A stretch of 64,000 nucleotides of DNA from a bacterium (lineage in GTDB: Bacteria; Electryoneota; B3-LCP). The stretch is taken from contig JAPKYS010000023.1 of assembly GCA_026394195.1 (NCBI GenBank), forward strand, positions 269,339 through 333,338. The letters run 5' to 3'. The notes under the pieces are model-generated. The model was given only the letters and a program-made list of their open reading frames with translations. It made no database searches and was not told the origin of the DNA. This document shows positions 8,450 through 16,048 of this stretch, piece after piece; the stretch's first letter is position 1, and every line of letters starts with the position of its first letter. A program made the position numbers and the translations under genes.

Positions 8450-9415
8450 TCAGGTCTCCATCATCAAGCGAACCAGTTCAGGATCGGCTTTGGCGGGCAG
8501 ATCGCAACCGCTGCTCAGTACCATCGGTTCAGGCAGAACCTGAATGCAACGGGTTGTTGCAGCTTTAAGTTTTTCTGCGCTGCCCTGCAAAAAGAATTCA
8601 GTCGGGATAAATCCCATGGGAACCGTATCCTGCATGGCCTCCCACATCGGCGGATAAAAATCCTCAAAGCTGAATAAATCAAGATGCAGATCTGCGAGCT
8701 CTGACGCGAGCATATCAATCTTACCGCAGAGATGCAAACAGCAACATGATTGATGAGCTGTGGCTATATCATACAGTTCGGCGAGGTAGGGCTTTACAAA
8801 TAGAGCAAAATATTTGCTACCGATCAGGCTGCCGGACGCAAAAGGCGCTCCAACCAGCGGCAGATAACCAGAAAAGATGACTCTTTCAAGCAGAGTGGCT
8901 TGAATCTGTGTACAGACGTTTAACAGATCCCTAACTCTTTCCGGCGCGGTAACCAGCATTTCGAAGAATTGATCGGGACCAATTAAAAGAGCTGCCAGGC
9001 TGAAAGGGTCTTTCATGGAATAGAAGATTGGAAACTCGTTCCCCAGGTCATGGCGGCAGATTTCCGCCGCGAGCAAAAGTTGAGGAACACGCCCTTCGGA
9101 AGTAATGTCCCGGGATTTGATTTCGGCTATATCCAGATGATCATGGATCGATGGGTTGGAGTGATCGTAATAATCCAGCCTGACACCTAACGCTTCTGCC
9201 TCGACGGATACATCCGCAAAGACGATCAAAAGCTCAGAATGATAGCGCTCCCGGGCTAACAGTAGTCCTTCTGCCAGCAACTTTCCACCTCTGCATACAT
9301 CTGCGATGGGTTTATTCATCAGGAGAGCGAGATGATCGGCAGCGATCATGGGGGCTCTGATCACAGATCTTCCACGGTAAAGGGGGAACAAATTGTTGAA
9401 CGTCTCAACTCTCAT
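8450..9415 (-). CDS. UroD-type corrinoid methyltransferase 2
   Basis: This 321-residue UroD-fold protein has the methyltransferase metal motif His228/Cys230 (LHLCGK) and Cys304 (SSGCDLP). The ATG at 9415 was chosen because it overlaps the corrinoid gene stop by 11 bases and the sequence aligns with the family from there. It differs clearly from UroD-type protein 1 (3384-4421), so the two are not recent duplicates. Placed directly after the corrinoid gene, it is the better candidate for the substrate-side methyltransferase, as for MtvB-type O-demethylases, which are also UroD-fold. That assignment is inference; the methyl donor is not known. Confidence 0.85.
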   Translation of the reverse strand: MRVETFNNLFPLYRGRSVIRAPMIAADHLALLMNKPIADVCRGGKLLAEGLLLARERYHSELLIVFADVSVEAEALGVRLDYYDHSNPSIHDHLDIAEIKSRDITSEGRVPQLLLAAEICRHDLGNEFPIFYSMKDPFSLAALLIGPDQFFEMLVTAPERVRDLLNVCTQIQATLLERVIFSGYLPLVGAPFASGSLIGSKYFALFVKPYLAELYDIATAHQSCCCLHLCGKIDMLASELADLHLDLFSFEDFYPPMWEAMQDTVPMGFIPTEFFLQGSAEKLKAATTRCIQVLPEPMVLSSGCDLPAKADPELVRLMMET

Positions 9416-10052
9416 GGTCGATTCCCAGCAGTTGGTAAGCGCCTTGTACTGCCAGGCGCACATTCTCGCCGTAAAAATCAGCTTTGATACTTCTGGCAAA
9501 ATCCCAGTTAACCGGGGCTCCTCCCACCATTACTTTAATTTCTGGGAAACCGGCATGCAGTTGCTGCGTGATCTCTGCCATGCTGTCCATGGTGGTGGTC
9601 ATCAGGGTGGACAATGCGACGATTTGCGGTTTTTCGTGCTTAGCGCTTTCCAAAAATTGGGCAACTCCCAGGTTTTTACCCAAGTCAACCAGCCGAAATC
9701 CGGCGGCTTCCAGCATAATCTTAACTATATTTTTGCCTATATCATGAAAGTCTCCTTCTACGACGCCGATTAAAATCGTCCCTTTATGAGCAGTCTTCCC
9801 TTCGGTGACTTTGCTTTTCAGGATATTGAATCCAGCATACATCGCCCGCGAACAGACCAGGATTTCCGGCACGAAACATTCTTGAGCCGCAAACCTTTTG
9901 CCCACTTCATTCATTCCAGCTGCCAGCCCCAGTTCGATCGCCTCTTCAGGTGGATAGCCTTCATCCAGCGCTTGTTGAGCCAGCCTGGCTACGTCTACTG
10001 CTCGCATCTCCACCACGGCGCGAGCCAGGTCCTGGTATATTTTTATTTCCAT
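9405..10052 (-). CDS. Corrinoid (methyl-carrier) protein, MtbC/MttC-like
   Basis: The 215-residue protein has an N-terminal helical cap (about residues 1-88) and a B12-binding Rossmann domain with the base-off/His-on motif DFHDIG (Asp101, His103, Gly106). STLMTTTM and VMVGGAPV strands follow, which line the nucleotide tail. Such proteins carry a methyl group on cobalt between two methyltransferases. The ATG at 10052 gives the standard family N-terminus. The gene lies between a small EamA transporter and the second UroD-type methyltransferase, and shares an 11-base overlap with the latter. This is the central methyl carrier of the operon. The family call is firm; its partners are inferred from gene order. 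Confidence 0.95.
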   Translation of the reverse strand: MEIKIYQDLARAVVEMRAVDVARLAQQALDEGYPPEEAIELGLAAGMNEVGKRFAAQECFVPEILVCSRAMYAGFNILKSKVTEGKTAHKGTILIGVVEGDFHDIGKNIVKIMLEAAGFRLVDLGKNLGVAQFLESAKHEKPQIVALSTLMTTTMDSMAEITQQLHAGFPEIKVMVGGAPVNWDFARSIKADFYGENVRLAVQGAYQLLGIDHES

Positions 10053-10113
10053 GATGCAGCTTTTTATATTAGTACGGATTTCGTTGTGCTTGAATCGGCT
10101 CCATATTGAAGAA

Positions 10114-10533
10114 TTAGCCTGAGAGTAGAATGATCGCCAGCACTGCGCAGCCAATGCCGCAGATCTTTTTCAGGGTGATCGGTTCGGCAAGGAGTACGAA
10201 GGCTAAAATGGATGAGATTGTTACATAGAGTGAGGTTAGTGGAATCACCACCGTTGCAGGACCGCGATCCAGCGCCATAAAGAAATAGAGGAAGCCTAAC
10301 GCTCCTGCAATTCCTGCTCCGACGCCGACCAGTGACCATAATTCCAGCTTTATTCTGGGGGTACCGGGGAATAGCGCAAAGATGACCGTCGCTGCGCCGA
10401 AGCAAATCATCATGGTTTGCCAGTGGATTCTTTCCGCGCCGAGTTTGGTCAGAAAACCCCACCAACCCCAGAAGAAAAGGGCGAAGAGGGAGGGTTTCAG
10501 CCACCCTCCCCCGATGAAAATATCTTTTAGCAT
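10114..10533 (-). CDS. Small EamA/DMT-family membrane transporter
   Basis: The 139-residue hydrophobic protein has about five membrane segments, including the half-repeat pattern of EamA transporters (TSLYVTISSILAFVLLAEPI). Full EamA exporters have ten segments in two repeats, so this one probably dimerises, as other half-size members do. The start at 10533 lies 4 bases after the methyltransferase stop, and the gene is followed 61 bases later by the corrinoid gene. Its position suggests it moves the substrate or product of the methyl-transfer pathway, such as a methylated amine or small organic solute. The substrate cannot be read from the sequence. Confidence 0.75.
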   Translation of the reverse strand: MLKDIFIGGGWLKPSLFALFFWGWWGFLTKLGAERIHWQTMMICFGAATVIFALFPGTPRIKLELWSLVGVGAGIAGALGFLYFFMALDRGPATVVIPLTSLYVTISSILAFVLLAEPITLKKICGIGCAVLAIILLSG

Positions 10534-10537
10534 GGCG

Positions 10538-11335
10538 CTACTTCCTGGCCAGGAAACGGCCGCGCCCCATTCTGCCCTGGTGTGCCATTTCACTCATAAA
10601 TTGCATTTCTCCGCCCATACCCTGAAATAGCTCCAGGTTATCCCCGATGATCTTCAAGGCATCGAAACTAAGCTGATCCACCAGCATCTTGATGTAAAGA
10701 TCGACATAGCCGGCGAACTCAGGTGTCAAATCTTCAGCCGAAACCAGCGTCAAACCGGCCTTTTCGATCAATTTCTTGTATCCACCCAGGCTTTCCATGT
10801 AAGGGAATTTCATGAAGGTATTGATGCGTTTCGCCTGGTCAGTCGTCAAGCCTTGCGGTCCCTCAATCCAATCCGTAAAAGCCATAACTCCACCCGGCTT
10901 GAGCACTCGGACGCCTTCCGCGATCAGTTTTTCTTTATCGACCACGTAACACCAAGCATCCTCACCCCAGACAAAGTCGAAAGTGTTATTCGGCCAGGGA
11001 TTGGCGGTAACGTCCCCCAGTTTAAAATCGATTTTATCTGCCAATCCTTCGTTTTGGGCGCGTTGGATGGCTTTTTCGTGCATCGTCTTCGTTCCATCCA
11101 GTCCGCACATGCTGGTTCCGAAAAACTTAACCAGAAAACGGCAGCCTGCGCCCAGCGCGCTGCAGAGATCGATGCCTTTCCACCCTGGCTGAATGCCTGC
11201 CTTTTTTGCCAATTCCATGGACGATTTGAATCCGCCGATGTGTATCTGTTCACCCATGATTAATTCCCAGAGAACGCCCACTGGGCCGTCATAAACTGCA
11301 TTTACGTCCTTGAGAGAAACGTTTAACCGCTCCAT
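10538..11335 (-). CDS. Class I SAM-dependent methyltransferase (sarcosine/dimethylglycine N-methyltransferase-like)
   Basis: The 265-residue protein has a SAM-binding motif I variant (GIDLCSALGAGCRF) like the DLCSGLG form seen in sarcosine/dimethylglycine methyltransferase relatives. Later motifs are VWGEDAWCYV and VLKPGGVMAFTDW. The start is well supported by GGAGG just before ATG 11335. It is first in the operon and is followed by an EamA transporter and the corrinoid genes. It may make an N-, S- or O-methylated solute, or use a methyl group delivered by the corrinoid system through the SAM cycle. The acceptor is unknown. The combination of a SAM enzyme with a corrinoid/RACo set is the odd feature. 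Confidence 0.8.
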   Translation of the reverse strand: MERLNVSLKDVNAVYDGPVGVLWELIMGEQIHIGGFKSSMELAKKAGIQPGWKGIDLCSALGAGCRFLVKFFGTSMCGLDGTKTMHEKAIQRAQNEGLADKIDFKLGDVTANPWPNNTFDFVWGEDAWCYVVDKEKLIAEGVRVLKPGGVMAFTDWIEGPQGLTTDQAKRINTFMKFPYMESLGGYKKLIEKAGLTLVSAEDLTPEFAGYVDLYIKMLVDQLSFDALKIIGDNLELFQGMGGEMQFMSEMAHQGRMGRGRFLARK

Positions 11336-11746
11336 ACTTCCTCCATGAGGTTTTTGATTGTGGTATTGTGTTTGAATCAGTCAGACATTGACGGCGGGGT
11401 GCAGTTGAGGCAGGCAAATAGGGAGGAAGGGATCAGTTATTTATTTGAGATCTCCTCCTTTCTCAGCGCCTCGGCAGCACTTGTCCGTCAGTCCTCGCGT
11501 TCCGCGAAGTCTAAATTTAACTCAGAAACAAAGCATGATTGGTACTCCGGATTCCGTGGTGGTTATGATTTGTTCGTCGATTATTTAATCTCACTCATAA
11601 TATAACCAACTCAGCGCCGATTTCAAAACAAATTGAAAACAATTTTGTCAATCTTCAGTTGATGATCCAATTCCCTTAATAGTCCCGAATGAATCCATAA
11701 TAATAGAATTAATCACGAGTGCGGGGCAGGGACGGTGCTGATCTAC
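11336..11746. other. Intergenic region between divergent units
   Basis: The gap lies between the start of the corrinoid operon (minus) and the leader/secreted-protein unit (plus). It must contain the operon promoter, but I found no convincing boxes on the minus strand. Short open frames here lack ribosome sites and protein-like composition. No RNA structure was recognised. Confidence 0.5.
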
Positions 11747-11815
11747 TTGACATGAGTTAAATAGCTTGGGTAATTTCAGAAAAGGCTTGACTTTCGGACT
11801 TTTTATTGTTAAATT
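11747..11815 (+). promoter_or_regulatory. Two tandem sigma70-type promoters before leader ORF
   Basis: TTGACA (11747-11752), an 18-base spacer and TAATTT (11771-11776); then TTGACT (11787-11792), a 17-base spacer and TAAATT (11810-11815). Both resemble the TTGACx/TATATT pattern found elsewhere in the window. They would drive the leader ORF and the secreted protein gene. Confidence 0.6.
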
Positions 11816-11854
11816 GAATTTAGCGCTTTTCTTTTTCTTGAGCAGGAGCTGAAT

Positions 11855-11929
11855 ATGGACTTTGTTTTTGCTTCGCTCGCAGCCTTAAACTGTAATTTAC
11901 CCGCAGAAACCAAACCCGATGAGACTTAG
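11855..11929 (+). CDS. Putative 24-residue leader peptide
   Basis: A 24-codon frame (MDFVFASLAALN... ending PDET) starts 5 bases after AGGAG and ends inside the ascending arm of an intrinsic terminator. It sits between two promoters and the secreted protein gene at 11983. The overlap between coding frame and hairpin is the arrangement expected of a translation-sensing attenuator, but no run of a single regulatory codon is visible. It may be chance. No family similarity is recognised. Confidence 0.35.
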   Translation: MDFVFASLAALNCNLPAETKPDET

Positions 11930-11950
11930 GACCGTCTCAAGCGGGTTTTT
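11912..11950 (+). terminator. Intrinsic terminator/attenuator in leader of secreted-protein gene
   Basis: AAACCCG (11912-11918) pairs with CGGGTTT (11942-11948) and GAGAC (11921-11925) with GTCTC (11934-11938), followed by a T run to 11950. It lies 33 bases before the ATG of the downstream gene and after two promoters, so it should reduce or control read-through. Confidence 0.75.
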
Positions 11951-11982
11951 GTGTCTATAAATGAACCCTTTAAGGAGCCCCC

Positions 11983-14310
11983 ATGAAAACCCTGACCCTT
12001 ACCACCACGCTGACCTTGCTGGTTGCGCTGCTTGCCACGATGTGTACCCTGCCCGCCCAAGCCCACTGGCCCAGAACGGTGGAAGAAAATGTGGCGATTG
12101 CGGCTGACCCTAACGTAATCGAAGGTTTGCCCTGTACCCTTACCCTTCCCAATGGAAGGGTGCTGGTTGCATACAACCATGACAACAACGGTATAATTTA
12201 CCAGATCATTAACCGCTTCGGCAACTTTGAGATGCCTGCTCTGACCCAGTTGGCTCCGGGATTGCCTCAGTGGATTGATCATGGCATCCCCGAGGTGCTT
12301 TCCGATGAAAACGGCGGAGCCTATATCGTATGGTCTTCAATCGGCTCGGGACCCGATTCCTTGCATGGCATCTACACTCAACACCTGGATTCTCTGGGCA
12401 ACCGGCTCTGGGGTGAGAGCGCGGTGCGTATATTCCCGTATGAGGCTTCAGGACTAAGTAACATGCCGATTTGCCCGGATGGTCAGGGAGGGTTCTTTAT
12501 GGCGAAACAAGGGGGGGAGTTAATTGATGGCTGGTCCGATCTCTGGGCTCAACGCGTTGACGCCACGGGTACTCTGCTCTGGGGACCAGAGGGAATCGTC
12601 GTCTGCGGAATCCCACAATGCGGGGCGAATATTCCATGCATCGCTTCTGATTTATCCGGAGGCTGTTACGTTACCTGGGTGGACGGTCGCGGAGGTGTTT
12701 ACGGGCAGCGATATAATGCTCAGGGGAATGAATTGTGGACGCACAATGGCCTCTATCTGACCCCGCTTGGACTAGTCGGTCTACTAAACCTGATTTCTGA
12801 TGGAACGGGAGGTGTCATCATGCAGCAGACGATTGACGGAGGTGGTTATTACAACAGACATCTGCGCATTAACGGCAACGGGCAAATCATCGCAACACGG
12901 GATCACTTGAGTTATGGACAATTAGGAAGCATGATACTTGGGGAACAAAACTACTTTTACCTGGGATTCTTGTACACCTGGGGTTATGATGTGTACGGAC
13001 AGCGAGTGGATTTGAACCTTAATCCGCACGGGTTCGGCACTAATGGCGCTATAATTTGTTCAAGACCGGGATGGGGAGCGACCGGAGACTTAGCTTTTTC
13101 TTATGGCTATCCCTATTATTATTTCGCAGGAGGGTTGCAAATAGTCACCGGTACGCAAGTCGATCTGATTACTCAGTATTTAGATACTCTGGCAAATCGA
13201 AAAATGGGGGATAATGGGACAACATTATCTACCATCCCCTCTGGAACTTATTGGTACACAAGTGTCATCCCCATCGAAGGCGACATTGTGGCCGTGTATC
13301 AGGTTCATTATCAGGGTTACGACGTCTGGGCGAAGCGCTGCCATGCCGATGGAACCTTGGGAGGACCATTCCCGCTGGGTGTAACCGTAACGCCGCGGCA
13401 TCCCCCCATCCAGATTCCGGCACAGGGAGGCAGCTTCAGCTTCGATATCGCCGTGGCCGACACAGACTCAGTGGGAGGACCGTTCGACGCCTGGATAGAA
13501 GTAACCCTGCCGGGAAACCGGACTCATCCGATCACCGCCCGCCGCCATCTGAACATGCCCACCGGCGCAACCATCACCAAACCCAACCTGACGCAATTCA
13601 TTCCGGCAAGTGCTCCGGCGGGTTTGTACACCTACCGCGTCTGCGCCGGGGATGACAGCTTCAAGATACCCTGGGGGGAGGGAAGCTTTACGTTTGAAAA
13701 GGTTGCTGGCGGCGCAACTGTAGGGGCACAATATATTGTGCCCTTCTGGAAAGATGAGGCACGGCGGTCGTCGGATTCCGGACCAGCCGGAATGACGACC
13801 TCCTCGTCAGGAATGACCCAACCCTCCATGTCATTCCCGCAAGCGAAGCGCGTCGGGAATCACCTTCCAACGGCAGCTGCGATAGCAGGTGATTCCGGAC
13901 AAGCCGGAATGACAGACGACATGAGCGGTTGGATATTGTCGGGTGATTTCTTCAAGGAAGGCATCGAGGTAGGGGCGCACTGCGTGCGCCCTGACGATGG
14001 GGGTGTTGATTCAGAGGGCGCACGCAGTGCGCCCCTACAAGATACGTCATCCGATTTGCAATTGGAGGCGCGCCCCAACCCGTTCAACCCCGACATTGAC
14101 ATTTCATTTGCGTTATCCAACGCCCAACATGTAGAATTAGCCATTTACGACCTGCGCGGCAGCAAGGTTGACGTTATCGCCGAGGGCATTTTGCCGCCGG
14201 GGCTGCACACCTACAATTGGAATGGGGAAGGGCATTCCGCCGGAGTTTATTTCATTCGCTTAACGTCGGAAAATCAGAGCGCCGTGAAGAAGGTGACGCT
14301 GTTGAAGTGA
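11983..14310 (+). CDS. Secreted T9SS-sorted protein with repeat-derived linker
   Basis: The 775-residue product begins with a signal peptide (MKTLTLTTTLTLLVALL ... AQA) after AAGGAG. The body has loose repeats of W/G-rich blocks ending in the type DLWAQRVDATGTLLWGPEG, resembling the 1035-residue protein at 16049-19156. An Ig-like region follows (about 480-570). Residues about 580-686 form a low-complexity linker encoded by palindromic repeats. The last 85 residues are a T9SS type A sorting domain with ARPNPFNPD and a final Gly-x-Tyr-Phe beta-strand. The protein should be exported and anchored or released at the cell surface. Its function is not known. The repeat insertions keep the frame open. 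Confidence 0.85.
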   Translation: MKTLTLTTTLTLLVALLATMCTLPAQAHWPRTVEENVAIAADPNVIEGLPCTLTLPNGRVLVAYNHDNNGIIYQIINRFGNFEMPALTQLAPGLPQWIDHGIPEVLSDENGGAYIVWSSIGSGPDSLHGIYTQHLDSLGNRLWGESAVRIFPYEASGLSNMPICPDGQGGFFMAKQGGELIDGWSDLWAQRVDATGTLLWGPEGIVVCGIPQCGANIPCIASDLSGGCYVTWVDGRGGVYGQRYNAQGNELWTHNGLYLTPLGLVGLLNLISDGTGGVIMQQTIDGGGYYNRHLRINGNGQIIATRDHLSYGQLGSMILGEQNYFYLGFLYTWGYDVYGQRVDLNLNPHGFGTNGAIICSRPGWGATGDLAFSYGYPYYYFAGGLQIVTGTQVDLITQYLDTLANRKMGDNGTTLSTIPSGTYWYTSVIPIEGDIVAVYQVHYQGYDVWAKRCHADGTLGGPFPLGVTVTPRHPPIQIPAQGGSFSFDIAVADTDSVGGPFDAWIEVTLPGNRTHPITARRHLNMPTGATITKPNLTQFIPASAPAGLYTYRVCAGDDSFKIPWGEGSFTFEKVAGGATVGAQYIVPFWKDEARRSSDSGPAGMTTSSSGMTQPSMSFPQAKRVGNHLPTAAAIAGDSGQAGMTDDMSGWILSGDFFKEGIEVGAHCVRPDDGGVDSEGARSAPLQDTSSDLQLEARPNPFNPDIDISFALSNAQHVELAIYDLRGSKVDVIAEGILPPGLHTYNWNGEGHSAGVYFIRLTSENQSAVKKVTLLK
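13720..13743 (+). repeat. Palindromic element, family A, in coding sequence
   Basis: GTAG followed by a perfect 20-base palindrome (13724-13743, GGGCACAATA and its complement). It shares the GTAGGGGCnCA ... TGnGCCC layout with the copies at 13969-14038 and 14371-14393. Confidence 0.8.
13773..13913 (+). repeat. REP-like palindromes, family B, in coding sequence
   Basis: Three inverted repeats in a row: ATTCCGG/CCGGAAT at 13775-13793, ATTCCCG/CGGGAAT at about 13833-13860, and ATTCCGG/CCGGAAT at 13892-13910. The first and last share GATTCCGGACnAGCCGGAAT. They resemble REP elements common between genes in many bacteria, but here they are translated. Confidence 0.8.
13969..14038 (+). repeat. Perfect 23-bp inverted pair of family A element
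   Basis: The 23-base unit at 13969-13991 (GTAGGGGCGCACTGCGTG...) recurs as its exact reverse complement at 14016-14038, with 24 bases between. Each unit is itself nearly palindromic. The whole block could form a long hairpin and is translated in frame. Confidence 0.9.
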
Positions 14311-14370
14311 CAAAGTCACTTTTCCGCAAAGTGCTGCGCGACTTTGCGCTGCAAATGATGGAGAATTGAC

Positions 14371-14393
14371 GTAGAGGCGCATGGCGTGCGCCC
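14371..14393 (+). repeat. Diverged family A element between genes
   Basis: GTAGAGGCGCATGGCGTGCG... matches the 23-base unit at 13969 with three differences. It lies in the spacer before the four-helix protein gene. Confidence 0.75.
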
Positions 14394-14463
14394 GCCGGGG
14401 TCAGGTCCCGAAGGGATGGCAAGCCAGACGACCCCGATTGCGGGATTTTTAGAGGTGCGGGAG

Positions 14464-14823
14464 ATGAAAGAAGGGAATGTTGTGCTGGAGAAGAGTTATG
14501 CGTTTGCGCTCAGAACGGTGAAGTTGTATAAATTTCTTGTGGAAGAGAAGAAGGAGAGAGTGTTATCCAAGCAGATTCTGCGGAGCGGAACCTCGCTCGG
14601 GGCGAACGTCGAAGAGGGAGTGGGGGCGCAATCGCAGAAAGACTTCGTCAGCAAAATGTCCGTCGCCTACAAAGAGGCTCGCGAAACTCGCTACTGGCTG
14701 CGCCTTTTAACCGACAGCGGTTTCCTCGACCAAAATCAATCCCAATCAATCCTCGCCGACTGCGAAGAACTACTAAAAATCCTCAACACGATTCAGAAAA
14801 CTCTGAAAATTCGTAATTCGTAA
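14464..14823 (+). CDS. Four-helix bundle protein, S23 (23S rRNA intervening-sequence) family
   Basis: The 119-residue product matches the S23/TIGR02436 family: LRSGTSLGANVEEG in the middle and KMSVAYKEARETRYWLRLL after it. These proteins are small helical bundles, first noticed inside intervening sequences of 23S rRNA genes and often found as stand-alone genes in environmental bacteria. The function is unknown. The ATG at 14464, preceded by GAGGTGCGGGAG, is preferred over an in-frame ATG at 14386 because the upstream residues come from repeat DNA. It sits between a cluster of palindromic repeats and a tRNA gene, a setting that suggests a mobile or variable spot. Confidence 0.85.
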   Translation: MKEGNVVLEKSYAFALRTVKLYKFLVEEKKERVLSKQILRSGTSLGANVEEGVGAQSQKDFVSKMSVAYKEARETRYWLRLLTDSGFLDQNQSQSILADCEELLKILNTIQKTLKIRNS

Positions 14824-14836
14824 TTGAATTGGAACA

Positions 14837-14911
14837 TGGCTCCCCGGGAGGGATTCGAACCCCCAACCTAGTGGTTAACAGCCACCCGCTCTGCCGTTGA
14901 GCTACCGAGGA
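14837..14911 (-). tRNA. tRNA-Asn (GTT)
   Basis: The minus strand folds as a full cloverleaf. The acceptor stem is TCCTCGG/CCGGGGA (one G-U pair), the D arm has GCTC/GAGC, and the anticodon loop is CTGTTAA with GTT. The T arm carries GTTCGAAT. A 3' CCA is encoded (14837-14839). An archaeal-type GatDE would not form Asn-tRNA, so this tRNA must be charged by AsnRS or by a GatCAB not seen here. Confidence 0.95.
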
Positions 14912-14995
14912 ATCTTGCCAATTTAGTAAAAAGTCGCAGCAAAGTCAAGTGGAATCCTTATAAAGTGTTTTCCGCAGTTCTATCACGGATATGTT

Positions 14996-15032
14996 AAAAA
15001 AAAGCAAGCGCCTTGACTGATCATCAAGGCGC
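14996..15032 (-). terminator. Intrinsic terminator after IclR-family gene
   Basis: GCGCCTTGA (15008-15016) pairs with TCAAGGCGC (15024-15032). On the minus strand it is followed by GC and a run of eight T (14996-15003). Confidence 0.88.
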
Positions 15033-15076
15033 CTTGAATCCTTACAGGGGTCCGAATGGTTGAAATAAGCGAAGAA

Positions 15077-15859
15077 TTAGGCGGCGATATAGCCTAAACG
15101 CTTCGAGATGTCCATTGCGGTTTCGCGTACCAGCTTACCGTAGCGATTGTTGAAATCTTTCGGTGAGCGGAAGGTCGGAGCGAATAAATCCAGGATCGCG
15201 ACGATCTTGCCGGATTCATCCCGGATCGGAGCTGCTATGTTCACGACCGGTTCAGTGGTGTCTTCACTTTTTTCATACGCGTGACCGGTTTCCCGTACTG
15301 CGATCAAATCGTGCTTCAATTGTGAGAAATTGTAATTCTCATCTTCCAGGACGAACTTGCGACCCCTTTGATCCATCAGCTCTTTGATTTCGTCATCTGT
15401 CAAGCTGGCCAGAAACATCTTGCCTGCTGCGGATTTGGAGAGTGAGAGCGACTCACCCAGGTGCGATCTAACCTTAATCGGTTTAGACGTCATAACCTCA
15501 TCGCACACGACCAGTCTGGAGCTCTCATAGTCGGGTACGACGAAACGGGCTGATTCACCGGTTTCTGCCGCCAACTTTTCCAGATAGGGCGAGATCACCT
15601 TGGTGGCGCGGACATTGTTTAGAATCTTCCTGGACAGTTCAAATAGTTTGAAGCTGAGACGATAGCGACCCTTGGCATGATCCTGTTCGACGTATTTTTC
15701 ATGCACAAGAGTTGTCAGAATTCGGTGAACGGTGCTCTTGTTAAGACCCACCGCATCGCCGATTTCAGTTACTCCCAATCCTTCAGTACTTTCAGCAAGG
15801 TACTCCATGATCGCGAGCGACTTGATGAGTGATTGAACTAGATGATAAGTTGGTGCCAT
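15077..15859 (-). CDS. IclR-family transcriptional regulator
   Basis: The 260-residue protein has an N-terminal winged helix-turn-helix (about 9-65; GVTEIGDAVGLNKSTVHRIL) and a GAF-like effector domain ending in VNIAAPIRDESGKIVAILDL. IclR proteins sense small carboxylic or aromatic compounds and usually control a neighbouring catabolic unit. Here the gene stands alone between tRNA-Asn and a secreted protein gene, with its own promoter and terminator, so its target is not evident. It is about 3.7 kb from the corrinoid operon, so regulation of that operon is possible but unproven. Length and domain layout are standard. Confidence 0.92.
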   Translation of the reverse strand: MAPTYHLVQSLIKSLAIMEYLAESTEGLGVTEIGDAVGLNKSTVHRILTTLVHEKYVEQDHAKGRYRLSFKLFELSRKILNNVRATKVISPYLEKLAAETGESARFVVPDYESSRLVVCDEVMTSKPIKVRSHLGESLSLSKSAAGKMFLASLTDDEIKELMDQRGRKFVLEDENYNFSQLKHDLIAVRETGHAYEKSEDTTEPVVNIAAPIRDESGKIVAILDLFAPTFRSPKDFNNRYGKLVRETAMDISKRLGYIAA

Positions 15860-15912
15860 TGCTGGACTCTTAGTTTGTGGAACTGTGTATTTATTATTTG
15901 TTTAAGTGTATC

Positions 15913-15941
15913 AATATAAGCAAGTTTGATCAACAATACAA
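15913..15941 (-). promoter_or_regulatory. Promoter of IclR-family gene
   Basis: On the minus strand: TTGTAT (15936-15941), 17-base spacer, TATATT (15913-15918), about 50 bases before the start codon. It fits the window's shared promoter pattern. Confidence 0.7.
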
Positions 15942-16048
15942 GTCATTTTTTGGAAACCTTTCATAATTGAGTGCTTTTCTCATTGTGATTCCGTCAGAGG
16001 AGAGGGCGCTGTCACTGATAGAGCCCTTTCCTCTGATCACTGCTCCAG

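Noticed and set aside
3384..9415. UroD-type genes as heme-pathway uroporphyrinogen decarboxylase
   Set aside because: Both have the HxC...C metal motif of corrinoid methyltransferases and sit with a corrinoid protein; no other heme gene is near.
11345..11605. 86-codon frame in the gap upstream of the leader ORF
   Set aside because: No ribosome site, low-complexity composition and overlap with the region where the corrinoid operon promoter should lie.
13720..14038. Possible CRISPR array
   Set aside because: The repeats are of two different palindrome types, irregularly spaced and partly inverted, and no cas gene is present.
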